Shown here in pieces: positions 45,301 through 57,086 of a stretch of 64,000 nucleotides of DNA. The position numbers were made by a program, and so were the translations under genes. This stretch comes from Hybos culiciformis. Its lineage: Eukaryota; Arthropoda; Insecta; Diptera; Hybotidae. Location: contig OZ023273.1 of NCBI GenBank assembly GCA_964007475.1, positions 27,763,557-27,827,556 on the forward strand, in the 5' to 3' direction. How positions within the stretch are numbered: position 1 is the first letter of the stretch; every line of letters begins with the position of its first letter. The notes below the pieces were generated by a model. It saw nothing but the letters and a program-made list of their open reading frames with translations. It was not told the DNA's origin and made no database searches.

Positions 45301-47550
45301 AAATATATAAATGTATATAGTATATAATAGTTTATCCTTTGAAACACTAAAAGTCCATAACAAAAAAAAAAAAACAAAAAATAAAAACGAAAATTATAAA
45401 ATTTTATTATTCTTGCTTGGAAAATATAAGTATGTATACTATAGTTAAGTAATAGAGGAAAACACTTGAATGAAAATTTTTATTTTGCATTGAAAATATC
45501 AAAAAAAAAATTCTTTCTTTTTTTGAATGTGATGACCAGAAAATTGAAATTAAAGAAAAATAATAATATTTATGTTTAAATACATATATAAATTTTAAAT
45601 TAAAATGGAGATTTTTTTTAATTCAATTTCTGACTTACTTATATCTACGTTACGTATACTTATATATGGAAGAGAAAATTATAATTAAAAGTTTTAAAGT
45701 TTTTAAAGAAATTTAATTATTCTCGAACAAAAAATAGAAAAAATAATAGGTATTTTGTAGTTTTTTTGATGAAGAAGTTTGTTTTCTCTGGTTTTAAATT
45801 TCTAATAATGAATTACTATAGTAATATGTTAAATTAATAAATAATTATATTTCTTTATAGAATTATTCTTTAAAAATCTTACTTATTTTCTATAATTTCC
45901 TAAGAATAAAGTATAATGAAATTAAACAGAAATCCTTAAGGACTTGATAATATTATTTAAAGGTTTTGTACATCTTATTGTTCAATCAAGTAAAGCTTAA
46001 ATATTTAAGAAAATAAAATATTCAAATATTAAATTTCATTCGAGAAGATATTTTAGGGGATAAAATAAACAAACTTTAATAATGTCAATATTATTATTTT
46101 CTTGAAAATTTGTCCCTTGTAATCCCACGTTTTAACATTTTTCTTTTCTTTTGGTTTTTTTTTTTCTTTAAAGAGGATATCAATTTTTTTTTTTGTTTAT
46201 TTAAGTAGGTATTTTTTTTTTCTTGATATTTTATCTTCAAATAATTGGTGCTTTTCCAAATTCAGAAAAAAACAAAAAATAAAATAAAATAAAAAAAATC
46301 ATCAAGAGAGATTAATACAAAAATTATATGGAAGTACATATTAAGTTTTCTTTAAAAGCTAATATTATCTGTTACCATTACAAAAGGGAAAAAAATAATA
46401 GAAAAATATTTGTATTTAAAGACAGAAGGTAATATCCTTGAAGCACTGGAAATACAAAAACGTCTTAAAGCAGTCTTTTGAAAAAAGCTGTGCACCCTGC
46501 CAAAGGAACTTACTTTCTAATTATATACTTTTGACATTGTTCATGATTTGTCATTGTTTTTGGATTTTAATGTTCTATTTGTTATATTTTTCTTGAGAGA
46601 AATTAATGTAACCACGACAAAATAATTAATTTAAAACACAAACTCCAAGACAACAAAGTATATACTTTGAATTTTTTGCGATTTTTTTTAATACAATATA
46701 ATAAAAGACAAAAAAGTTGAAAGAAAGACGTCTTTCACAAAATTCAATACTAAGATTGGCACTGCACAAAGGATAGAAAAACCAAAACTAAATAGTTTAA
46801 TGATTAAGAATTTATTTTTGTTAACCCATTCAGTTACTTTTTTTTCTTATATCTATCAAAATGTATTAGTATATAGATTTCAATATTTTATCTATATTAA
46901 AACAAATATTTTCACAAAATAATAATAAAAATAATATATTTTGAAGATTCGATGAAAGCTCTTTAACTTCCAATATAATTAAATCATTAATAAGAAAATA
47001 TCCTTAAAATTCATGTTTCATTTCAAGTACAAAAATATGTATAGGTAAGGTACGTACTTGTAACAATTTTCCGAAATATATGAGAATAATGATGAACCTA
47101 CTACACAACTACATAATGATGATGACGATAATATGTTGAGTACTTAACAAAAAAAAAATTTTTTTTTTGTGAATCCTTAAAAAAAACACAAAATAAAAAC
47201 AACATCTTCTTAATTTCGTACATTAAAAGGAAAATAATATAATATATTTTTGTAAAATAAAAACATGTTTATTGTATTATATACATTCATATTTATATAA
47301 ATTGTATAATGATACCCATGACAGTATTATAAATGCTCTAGTGAAGAGGTAAGTATATGTATTACAAATATAAAACTTTGGGAATTCACATCGTCAGGTT
47401 TTCAAATTTTCATTGCACAAAGAGTGAAATTTTTTAAGAAAATTAACCTATTCCAAAAAATCAACATAATATACCTAGCGATAATATAATTTCATATTAT
47501 AAAATAGTGTGGATAATAAAAATACTGTTTGATATATAATAATAGTAGAT
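42312..47550. other. Long AT-rich spacer, no supported gene
   Basis: About 5 kb with one dispersed-repeat copy (45042-45175). A 68-residue plus-strand frame at 43208-43414 (PGIKAVSYRKIFSPFRKWLV) has better than average composition but no family match, paralogue or splice context, so it is left uncalled. Confidence 0.4.
45042..45175 (+). repeat. Dispersed repeat, copy of 28826-28960
   Basis: It shares ATATTGCTATAA, GAACAGATATATTAAAAAGT, TAGCTATTTTTC, CTAGTTCGAT and ACAGAAAATATA with the first copy, in the same order, with small gaps. It lacks the rest of that repeat. Confidence 0.6.
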
Positions 47551-47733
47551 TATTGAATATGTAAACTAAATTTGTTATTAATTAAGAGTTCTGTATACAC
47601 AAAAATACATTGACACGAGTCAATACTTATATCACGAGACCGAAGGTCGAGTGATATAAATTGACAAGTGTCAATGTATTTATGTGTAAATACAGAACGA
47701 GTTGTATAACAAATTTTGTTTACATATCCAATA
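47551..47733. mobile_element. 183-bp full-length palindromic MITE
   Basis: Almost the whole unit folds back on itself. The left side TATTGAATATGTAAAC, AAATTTGTTAT, GTTCTGTATACAC, ATACATTGACAC and TATATCAC is mirrored on the right around the centre GAGACCGAAGGTCG. It has no coding capacity and no clear target duplication. The minus-strand frame at 47550-47888 passes through it and is not supported. Confidence 0.88.
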
Positions 47734-47883
47734 TACTGTTTTAATACGTAGGGGAGAGGTAGTTGCAAAGAGAGAATATTTTTTCTTCTCATTTTTTCTC
47801 TTTTTTTTTTTTTTGTATTTGGCTGTATTGAAATATTTTGAGAGATATTATGTTTGTTAGGTATTACGTAATATTCAATACGA

Positions 47884-48000
47884 AACATCTAAATGATTTT
47901 ATTATTTACGCTGATGCATCTAAATTTTTTCATTATATACGCTGATGCATCTAAATTTTTTCATTATTTACGCAGATGCATCTAAATGATTGCATGTGTA
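47884..48000. repeat. Short tandem repeat of ~37-bp unit
   Basis: Three to four copies of TTTACGC(T/A)GATGCATCTA followed by AATTTTTTCATTA. The first and last copies are diverged (AATGATT in place of AATTTTT). Confidence 0.85.
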
Positions 48001-49349
48001 TTGACGCATATAATACTCCATTTAGTGATCTAAATTCTATAGCACTAAATACAACATAACGATCCCCAACGCATTAAAAACATATATAATACTATTATTT
48101 TTATTTTGGCTATACTTTTATCTATAATAGTATTTAAATAAAAAATATTCGCACGTTCGTTCAATTGATGAAATAGGTATACAATTTTATCTAAGAAATT
48201 TCTCAAAAAATATAATATATATATATTTTTATTTTAATTAATTCAAGTGGTTTTTGGAGAAGAGATTTTTTTTTCCTTTTATTGTTATGAGATTCTTTTT
48301 TGCTGATACCTTATGTACAGATGATTATTTTACTTTTTATTATTTTGAAACGTGATTCACTTGATGTACAAGTACAAAATATATATATTGGATATGATAA
48401 TAATGTGTATAAGAGATAAACAATTAGGTCAAAAAACAATGAACGCTTAATTACAACAATATTGTTGATGGTGTGCAGATGTTTGATAATTTGTTTTCCT
48501 TTTTTATTATTATTATCCAATTCATTGAAATAAGGTTACGTGACGGTAATATAAGTATTGAAAAAAAAAAAAAATTCTTGTCTCTCACCAGCTTATCATT
48601 TTTAATATAGAGAAATATAAATTTTTCTTGTTAAGATTTATATGTATTTATATATTGTACATAATTATGTAGTAGTTTAATTATTATTGTGCTGATGAGA
48701 TGAGATATGGAATTAAAAATGTGGTAGAATTTTAAAATTAATTGACAATTTTAAAAGTAACTATCGAACTCATAACATCCATGGGCTTTCTGATTCATTA
48801 GACAGAGCCGCAACGCTAGTTCGGTTTGACCCACTTATGTTCAGCAAGGGATACACAGAACGTATAGCTGTTCGTACAAAAAGAATTAAAATATTGTGGT
48901 AAAATTTAAATAATGTGACACAGAGACTTGATATGAAAAATAATTGGTTTCTGAGTGGAATTTTCAAATAATTTTTCAACCATTATCATTTTGTCAAAAC
49001 AATTGACACAAACAAACATATGACATGAACAGTACATAATTATTTTCAGGACAATTAATTACAGAAAAAAAAGTTTTAATGATATGAAATTTTTATTCAT
49101 TATGCGTAATCCTGTTTTTTTTTTTTTTTTCAATATTTTGTTAAATTTTACACGTAAAATATTTCATTAATTTTACGGTTATGTTAATTTCAATCTGATA
49201 TGGCATCTTTTTTGACACTTACAAGTTTTGCAAGCCGTTATTTCAATTGTCATCTTGTCACTAGGATTTCATAAATAATATTTCTTTTGAATTATAAGTT
49301 TATTTTTAGAGAAATTCCTTTTTCCTAACTTCTTGAAGTTAGTGTAGAT
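48001..49349. other. AT-rich spacer
   Basis: No gene was recognised. A GC-richer patch at 48770-48865 gives a 69-residue minus-strand frame ending SGSNRTSVAALSNESESPWM, which I could not tie to any family. Confidence 0.4.
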
Positions 49350-49743
49350 CAGGCGTGTCAAACTGAAAATGATATATGGGCCAAATGATTAAGAATTTAA
49401 ATTTGGTGGATTGCAACTCAAAAGCAAGACTTCGTATGTTTATTGAATCAAAAACTTTCATTTTACAACATTTCTGTTATTTTTTCTTATGTATGAAAAC
49501 TTTTATTTTTTTTAGCAAATTTGGAAAGACAGAATTTTTTTTTTTCACTAAGAATTTCAAATATTGTTTTACGTATCAATTTTAGAGTTTCTTCAAAAAT
49601 CATATTTATTATAAAACTAGAACAGCGTATATGCTTCGGACCTTATTTTATAACTCTCCCAATAAACATTTTTTTTTTCTTTTTTGGCGCAATGCACTAT
49701 TAAGATTGCGGAATAGGAAAAGGCTTCAAGTTTGACATGCCTG
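49350..49743. mobile_element. hAT-type MITE, CAGGCGTGTCAAACT ends
   Basis: The left end is CAGGCGTGTCAAACTGAAAA and the right end, reversed, is CAGGCATGTCAAACTTGAAG. The TGGGCCAAAT word just inside the left end is shared with the widespread CAGGGGTGTCAAACT class of hAT elements. The flanking 8-mers (GTGTAGAT and GTATACCA) match only partly, so the target duplication is decayed or absent. Length 394 bp, non-autonomous. Confidence 0.7.
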
Positions 49744-50994
49744 GTATACCAAAATTGTTTGTAGTACCAAAATTGTTTGAAGAGTCTTGAAAAAGTACAA
49801 TTTGCAATATTTTTGTTAGCCTTTTTGACACACAAGTAATATAATGTAAACACATTATATTATGTTACAAAAATTTTAACTTTTACAATTTCCATTTTAA
49901 AAAATTTTAATAATCAACAATTTTTTTTTTTTTAAACTTGATTTACATTCTCGTTTTATTTACATAAAATAAAAAAAAAAAACTTTCGCAAACTTAAAAC
50001 TTTATAAAAACATTCTTTTTTGAACTAAGTTAAAGCTTGTTTTTTGTGTTTTGAATACGTTATTATGTACATATTATATATTATAATGTATGTAATATGT
50101 ATATAAAAAATAATTTATGTAAAAAGCATTTATGGGTTCATAAAAGTTTGTTGTTCTTTGATAAAGTTACATTTTTATGAATGTTTATATACTGAAATTA
50201 TTATTTGAAGGTGTAAAATATTCTTCTTTTTTTTTTAAATAAATTTGTGTACAATTCCAATTATTATGTACAATATAAATATAAACATAAATATTAATTT
50301 TTACATTTCATTATAATATTTATGTTTGTATTAGGTTGAAGATATAAAAAAAAAATATTTTGAAATTGTGGAGGACACTTTTATTCTATTCTTGAGCAGT
50401 GTTATTAACCTTTTTTGTTTGTGATATCTATATATAAAACCTATAGTGCAAGTTTTTTCGTTCTCCCCGCACGTAAAATTCATTATTTACTTTAGAAAAC
50501 ATATTCCACAAAATATTAAAATGTTACAGCTACCATTACGAATAAAAAATTATTTAAAAAAAAAAATTTAATTTCTAATGCTGAAATTACCATTAATTTA
50601 AATCAAATTATTATTTTATTATATAACGATAAATTTAACAAAGTGAAATCAGGAGAGACATTTTTTAGTTAATATCTGAAATGAGTTTAAATCTAGAAAT
50701 TAAAATGCTAATAAAGGTCATAAAATTATTGGAAAATAATATAAAAAAATTAAGAACATAGTTATTTACATTGTACGTCATGAACTCGAAAAAGTTTTAA
50801 AAATATATGTAAACCTAGTTCGTATTGGCTAGCTAGATTATTTAAAAAAAAAATTAGTATAAAATTTCATTAAAAAATTTAATAAATTATGTGTAATATG
50901 CACATTATGTAATCTGAAAGTAGGTATGTGGGTAAAAATTTATGATGTAAAAAAAAAAATAAAAATTTATCCGATTTTACCACAATTTTATTTA
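49744..50994. other. AT-rich spacer
   Basis: No supported feature. The text near 50420-50480 (ATATATAAAACCTATAGTGC) resembles a repeat end but no partner was found. Confidence 0.4.
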
Positions 50995-51200
50995 AAAATT
51001 TATGGTGCCTTTGGGTATACCATAATAACCTATTTAACAATTAAATGCATATAACCTAAATGTACATTTTATTTAGAATGTTTGAATTTTTCTCGTGGCG
51101 ATAATAAAAATATATACATTTATATGCTACATATATTTTTGGCGCTTTAAGTTAATTTAGGAAATATTGTATATAATGACATATAAATTGGATTTCTTGT
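50995..51200 (-). pseudogene. Decayed copy of the 90-residue gene
   Basis: On the minus strand this stretch aligns with 17873-18145. CCAATTTAT near the start, TTTATTATCGCCAC against CTTATTATCGCAGT, and the end GGTTATTATGGTATACCCAA against GGTTATTATACTACACCCAA are in the same order. Stops and frame shifts interrupt it, but the last 12 codons still read GYYGIPKGTINF in one frame. No intact frame or start remains. Confidence 0.65.
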
Positions 51201-51892
51201 AATGAAAAATTTGAAAAAAAAAATCGGAAATTAAAGAAAATAAAATATATTGACTTCCGTTTTCTGTGTCAAATACAATTTACCACATTAATATTTTATT
51301 ATGCGAGTATATTTATAATTTAATAGAATGAGATTTCATCACCTTGCGTAGATATTCTATTTCTATATTAGACTCTCTACCAAAAAAAATTGCTACTTAT
51401 ATTAGTTACATTCATAAATTTTAATATTATAAATTCAATGGAATAATTTTTAAAGGTCCCCGAAATTGCTATTTAGTTATAAGCATTATATTTTTTTTTT
51501 TCAAAAAAAATCAAATAGTAATAAATGAATAAAACTATAAATGTATCATTTTATTGAATAATAATTTCCAATTCCAATGTATTTGTATATTTATGTATGA
51601 AGCTGTATAGAACAAAACAATTTTAATAAATTAATGGATCAATTAATTATTTAGTTGAAAGTTTAACATAATTTACATAATATTTCAAAAAAATTAAAAA
51701 AAAAAAAGAATGATACTTTTTTGAATAAAAAAACTCATATCATTTAAACTTTTTTAATTAATTCATTTTCCTGATAGCATTTATTTACTGTTCATTCATG
51801 TTCATGTCTCATGTTTATGTCAATTGTTTACATAAAATGATGGTTTTAATTAAATAAAATTTTACATTGAATATTATTCTGCTGATGTTATA
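51201..51892. other. AT-rich spacer
   Basis: No feature was seen before the target duplication of the next hAT element. Confidence 0.4.
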
Positions 51893-51900
51893 CTTATACA

Positions 51901-52976
51901 CAGGCCCGGCTCGTGGTTTTTTTTGTGTGTGTGCAAGGAATGATTGGCGCCTTTGAAAAAATTTTCAATTAGATACTCAAATGCTACAAAAAGCAAACAC
52001 TAGCTAAATTCCATTTTTCTTGCCCGATAGTTGATCTGAAGTAATTTTTGATCAGTTTTAATTTTTGGAAAAGTTCCTCACCTTTAGCAACTGAAACGGG
52101 TAAAGTTAGTTCTACCACAAAGTAAGCATAAATAAGAGAAATTCATTCCATACAAAAAATTCATATTAAAAAAACTAAACAAAAAATGTCGGTCTATATG
52201 AAATCACTATCCCAATTGTCGGTAATATGGTGTTCGCATTAGGAGAATATTTGTGGAATATGCTGTTTTCCGGAATATTTCAGGAATATGAACTGGATTT
52301 ATCATATAAAAAATATTAAGGAATTTGTATATTCCACTTTTATATTCCAGTTTGTCAGGTTTGGAATTCTACATTTATAGTTACTTTCACTCACTTTTTG
52401 AAATTTTGTTATAGTTGGATACAATTTTTTTTGTCAAATTCGAGTCAAAATGAAGAAAAAACAAAATAAAATTGATAAAAAGCGAGATAAAAAGTCAAAA
52501 TTTTCAACAACAAACATTTTTTCTCTTTCTCAATTGTTTTTTATACATCATCAAATTCCAGTTCTCATCAAATATTGTAATGCGAACGGCAATTTGTTTT
52601 CCGGAATATAAGTAAATTATAATGCGAACAAGGTATAATGGGATAGCGATTTCATATTTTTTGATTTCATATTTTTTGTTTAATTTTTTTAAATTTGAAT
52701 TTTTTGTATGGAATGAATTTCTCATATTTATATTTCCTTTATGGTAATACCCTTAAATCAGTGCATTTGGAAAGAGTTCTTCAACATTATTGTTATAAAT
52801 CCAGTTTAAAATGTTTTCTGGATTAATATCATTTTCAATTTTGCGAGACAACAATTTCAGATAATTTTGTAGTTAGTTTTAGTTGAAATTTAAATTTCAT
52901 ATTGACTTGTAGGCGCCTTTTCATTACTGGCGCCTGTGTGCAGTGCACAGTTCGCACACGCCTCGAGCCGGGCCTG
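51901..52976. mobile_element. hAT element, 8-bp duplication CTTATACA
   Basis: The left end is CAGGCCCGGCTCGTGG and the right end, reversed, is CAGGCCCGGCTCGAGG; both sides continue with GTGTG and GGCGCC words. A perfect 8-bp duplication CTTATACA lies at 51893-51900 and 52977-52984. At 1076 bp, 405 of which belong to a nested MITE, it has no transposase. The CAGG(G/C)CCGGCTCGAGG end is known from many animal hAT families. Confidence 0.94.
52229..52633. mobile_element. MITE, TTCGCATTA termini (copy 2, nested in hAT)
   Basis: Opposite orientation to the copy at 20498, with TAT flanks (52226-52228 and 52634-52636), the complement of the ATA flanks there. It shares GAACTGG, ATTCCACTTT(T/C)ATATTC and CATCATCAAATTCCAGTTCT with copy 1. 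It inserted into the hAT interior, or was already there when the hAT moved. Confidence 0.87.
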
Positions 52977-52984
52977 CTTATACA

Positions 52985-54026
52985 TTATACAATAGATATA
53001 CATACGTATAATATTGTATGCCGTATAGATGGGTGTATTGTGGAAATATAATATGTATAATTATATATAAATTGAAAATTTCACTAGTCTGGTCATCATT
53101 TTAAAATACTAAATTTATTTATTCTTCGTCGGTTCAAATAAAAAATCAATTAATAAATAATACAATAAATTTTTTTTTTTTAAACAAATTATTGTAAAAG
53201 AAACTTCACAACTTTTGGAAGCTCTGATATATGCTCCCTAAACAACCACTCTATAAAAAGTTTAATTGAATAATTAGGAATTCAATAATCTTTGATAATT
53301 AATTCTCATAACATCCTCTAATAACCGGAAGATATAAGTTATGCAAAAAACTAAAAAAAAATCATTCTGTAGTGATTTCTTCAAAAACAATTTTAAGCAT
53401 ATTTATGTTTATGTTGATTTTTGCTTTGTGTATATATCACAAATTAATTAAAGGTTTGACTGTTTTTTGTAACGATTCCTAGCAATGCCTAAATATAATT
53501 AAACTTTCTCTTTTTCGATTTACAAAAAAGTTAGAATTATCAAATTGCTTGCACATCTCTACTCTACCTATCAATTAATAAATAAGTGGGTAATTGCAAC
53601 TAAATTTATGTACATTATTAATATTTATTGATAAAAATATGACACAATTTATGGTAATCTTTAAATCATGTTACAAAAATAATTTCAATAATTTTTTTTA
53701 AATAAAGAAAGCTGATTAATTGTAAAAAAAAAAAAAACAAATTATAATTCATTTAAAATTAATGCCAATTTAATTCCTTATAATTTACAATCTGCAAAAA
53801 AATCAATCAAGTAGAAATTAATTGGAATTAAAAATTAATTAAAATAAAATTTATCATTTAAAAAATGATTGCTTTTTGAAAAAAAAAGAAGAAATAATAA
53901 TAAAAAAAATTTTAAAAGTTAAAATGTTTTATAGTTGAGTGGATATCATAAATGATGGTAAAAAATATTTTAAAATTTTATTTCTTTAATTGTTTTTAAT
54001 TAGCAGAGTCTTCAGTAGTCAGAATA
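52985..54026. other. AT-rich spacer
   Basis: No gene or paired repeat was recognised. Confidence 0.4.
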
Positions 54027-54380
54027 TCAATTACTTTTACTGACATTGAATTTTAGTAATGATAATATACATAATAAATGATAATAAACTATTTGTTTGC
54101 ACAAACCAAACTTCCTCTGTAAGTAAAACCCAATATCATATTTCTGATGCATCGAACCAAAAGCTTTTGAAAAATCTAATAGAAAAAGTATATTTACAAA
54201 ATTTTTATCAGGATCTTCAGAAATTTCGGTTGTTAACTTGGTTAATGCAGTGGTGCTATTTTGATCTTTCCGAAAATACAAAATTTAAACTGCGTTACTT
54301 TCGTCTAAATGTGATCATATTTTCTAGCGCAATAAGATTTATAGCATTTTTGAAAAAGCCGGAAGTACTCTGATAAAATT
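54027..54380 (-). mobile_element. Decayed non-LTR reverse-transcriptase fragment
   Basis: In one unbroken register on the minus strand, from 54380 downward, the translation runs RVLPAFSKML, a stop, SHLDESNAV, a stop, FRKDQNSTTALTKL and NILFLLDFSKAF. These are the conserved blocks of Jockey/CR1-type polymerases (RPISxLPxxSKxxE, GFRxxxSTTTAL, LLDFSKAFD). At least four in-frame stops occur, and the aspartate after SKAF is replaced by glycine. Both ends are lost and the polymerase cannot be functional. The 84-codon frame starting at 54281 is only the longest piece between stops. Confidence 0.85.
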
Positions 54381-54561
54381 TAATTTCTAACCTCAAGAAT
54401 AAAGTTGACATCATGACAAATTCTTCAATAAAATATTTTCAAAATCAAGAACAAACCACAAAAATTAATAAAAAATAATAATTAAATAAATAAATATATT
54501 AAGTAAAGTTAACATTATTTTCTTTATCAAATTTTGAAATTTTATAACCAAAACTTAACAT
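54381..54561. other. Short AT-rich spacer
   Basis: No feature was seen between the reverse-transcriptase fossil and the nested transposon. Confidence 0.4.
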
Positions 54562-54748
54562 AATGGCCCTTATCATGGAATTCGTTTTCACCTTTCGAAT
54601 TCGCTAAAAGCGAATTTCCGAATCATGGAATTCGATAGTGAATTTCCTTATAAATTTTCAGTTTTGGCGAATGTCAATTTTCAATTTTCAATTAAAAATG
54701 CAATTTCAATTTCCATTTTTACTCTTTTATTTATTAACATTCCTATTA

Positions 54749-54787
54749 CTAGGTGGGGCAACTTTTTATTTAAGCTGCCCCACCTAG
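54749..54787. repeat. Perfect GC-rich hairpin
   Basis: CTAGGTGGGGCA and TGCCCCACCTAG form a 12-bp perfect stem around a 15-base AT-rich loop, inside the outer transposon. Possibly a micro-insertion or a structured internal part of the element. Confidence 0.85.
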
Positions 54788-55014
54788 AAATTTTTTTTTT
54801 GGGTTTTTTATTAAAATCACAATTCGCCGCGTATCTAACTTTCGCTCTGCATCTCTAACCATATCATAGAATTCGACACCTAACTGAGCGAAACGTCAAA
54901 AAAAATCGAATGTAAGAATACAAAAACAACAACAAAAAAGTATATAATTTTTTTATGAAGAAGTGTTTTTTTATAATTTTCAAGTCTCTTTTTTTTAAAT
55001 AAAAATAAAAATTG

Positions 55015-56257
55015 TTAGCTAAAGTGCCGTTTCCTTGAACCACTCAGAAAGGGCTGAAACTTGGAGGGGTGGTAGAGGCGGTGCCCAAACTCCCAAAACT
55101 GAAATCAGTTCTTGGGGCAAAGGCCCTGTTTCGGAGATAGGGCCCCCCAAAGTTTTCATACATTTTTGTATAGAAAACATTTTTTTGTGCCCGTTTTGCC
55201 CTATTTTTGGGCAGGTAATAGAGGTGGTCCCTAAAATGTTAAATCGTAGACGGTTTTTGCGGGAAGGCCCCCATTTCGGAGTTATGGCCCTTCAAAATTT
55301 TCATACGTTACATCCAATGTTCCCTCTAAGCTGCGCGCGTGCGCCCTAGCGCACCCTTTTTTTGCTTGCGCGCAGATCATTTATTTTGCGCGCAGACCAA
55401 ATTTAACGCAATAATAAAGTTATTTTATTAAAAAATTTTAAACTTCACTAATCAATCATAAATTTTTTGCTGGAAAATCGTTTCGTTTCTACTATACGAT
55501 TTTTTTATCGATTTTATTCAGGCGAATTAAATCGAATATTTTGGACGAAACTAATTTCGATTTAAATGAAATTTATTTTTCTAACTACAAAGTAACATCT
55601 GAATTTTATATTTGTTTTTATAATACACATTTTGATATGTTTTGGTATATATTTTTGTTTCTTTCGGAGTGGTACATTATAAGTTTCTTTTATTGATTTT
55701 CTGTTGGTATAAACCTTTTTTTTTTCGAAAATTGTGTGTTTAATCATTTCCTCTTTTTGTATACCAAATTTGAAGTCCTCCCTAGGAGAAGGTCGCTGGG
55801 TAGGAGGCCAATAATTTTTTTGTTACGAAGTTTGTTTGTTTAATCGTTTCCATTTTTTATGTGCCAAATTTTAATGTTTTTTTTCCTAATTTTTCTTTCA
55901 CTACTCTTCGTAAAGAAGTTATAGTTAAAAAAAAAAATTTTGTGACTAATTTTTTTTTTAAATTTTGGCGCAATAAGAAAAAAATACAAATAATGCGCGC
56001 AAGCAAGTTCATTTTTGCCCAGCTTTTAAAAAAATTAGAGGGAACATTGGTTACATCATACGTTTAGCCTTTTTCCAAAAAGTTTTAAACAACTTTGACG
56101 AGAAATTAATTTTTCAAAAAACGGGGGCGGGCGGTCACTACCCAAAAAAAGGGCAAATCGGGCACAAAAAAAAATTTTTTTTTGGGCACCACCTCTACCC
56201 CCCCTCCAAGTTTCAGCCCATTCTGAGTGATTGAAGAAAACGGCACTTCGCCAGCTA
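55015..56257. mobile_element. Middle element: inverted GAACCACTCAGA repeat arms
   Basis: The left arm AAAGTGCCGTTTCCTTGAAC, CACTCAGAAAGGGCTGAAAC, TTGGAGGGG and TAGAGGCGGTGCCC is mirrored at the right end (56183-56250) by GGGCACCACCTCTA and GTTTCAGCCCATTCTGAGTG. The arm sequence is the same family as the blocks at 27434-27874 and 61916-62546. The middle is interrupted by a hAT element. No coding frame is supported. Confidence 0.85.
55315..56049. mobile_element. Inner hAT element, 8-bp duplication GTTACATC
   Basis: The ends are CAATGTTCCCTCTAA on both sides (inverted), with a perfect 8-bp duplication GTTACATC at 55307-55314 and 56050-56057. Just inside the ends are CpG-rich GCGCGCGTGCGCC and, mirrored, ATGCGCGCAAGC. 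CA(A/G)TGTTCCCTCTAA termini are known for a widespread hAT group. The 735-bp interior is AT-rich with no transposase. It is the youngest of three nested insertions. Confidence 0.95.
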
Positions 56258-57086
56258 TTTTTATAAAACCAAATAAATTTATGTTAAAGTTCCCTTAGAA
56301 ATGAAATACGGATAGATAAATTTTTTTTGTGCTGAAATTTATATCTAAAAAACTTTGCATCAGATTTATCTCAAATTTTTTTTTTTTTTTCGATTTTAAA
56401 ATTTTTGAAAAGTAATGATTTTGATACTTTAAAGATTTTTAAATTAAGGATTTTCTAATTTAACATTTTTTTAAAGAGTTTTCGTCATACCTACAACCGA
56501 AAAAATGAAATTTACACAAATTTTTTTTTAAATTCTACTGCATCAACTCAGTAGAATTTAATTCGCAGTAAATTTTCGCAAAATCGAAATCGATGATACA
56601 AAATAAAAGATGTATTTTCGCCCGCCGAATGTATAATAGAACCCAATTCATAATTTTCCCTCCAATGGAAAAGTGGATGAAAATTTCCTCTCAATAAAAT
56701 TTACGAATTTCTTTTTTTTAATTCATAGAAAAATGATTAAAGGGAATAACAACATTATTTTCGAGTATTTTTTTTTTGCATAAAAATTTTTTTTTTTTTT
56801 TTGTAATAAAATGAAAATTTTTATGTAAATCATAATTATTCTAGAAAATAAATATTATTTTTTATTTTACTTATGAATTTTAAGATTTTATTCCTGTTTA
56901 TTTTTGAATATAAAAAAAAAAATTTTTTTTACACCTACACTAAATAAATTACATCTATGATAAACTGACAGATTAAAAACATTCGCCAAAAAAGCGTAGA
57001 ATTCCATGTTACTGAAAAAGATTCGCAGCGATTTTGAGATTCGCGTCGAGTCGAAAATGAAGGCGAGTTCCATGATAAGGGCCAAT

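Larger units (their letters stand above)
54565..57083. mobile_element. Outer transposon, GGCCCTTATCATGGAA ends, AAT flanks
   Basis: The left end is GGCCCTTATCATGGAATTCG and the right end, reversed, is GGCCCTTATCATGGAACTCG. AAT lies on both sides (54562-54564 and 57084-57086). GGCCC ends and a 3-bp duplication suit PIF/Harbinger-like elements, but the target is not TWA, so assignment is open. Internal TTCGCCAAAA-type words occur at both inner flanks. About half its length is a second element (55015-56257), which itself holds a hAT. The 77-residue plus-strand frame (54625-54858) is within the transposon and has no motif. Confidence 0.85.

Noticed and set aside
48770..48979. 69-codon minus-strand frame ending SNRTSVAALSNESESPW
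   Set aside because: Possibly a decayed coding fragment, but no family could be named and the rest is low-complexity.
55035..55349. 104-codon frame with a relatively normal amino-acid mix
   Set aside because: It lies within the GC-rich arm of a transposon. The same text in the other copies is frame-shifted.
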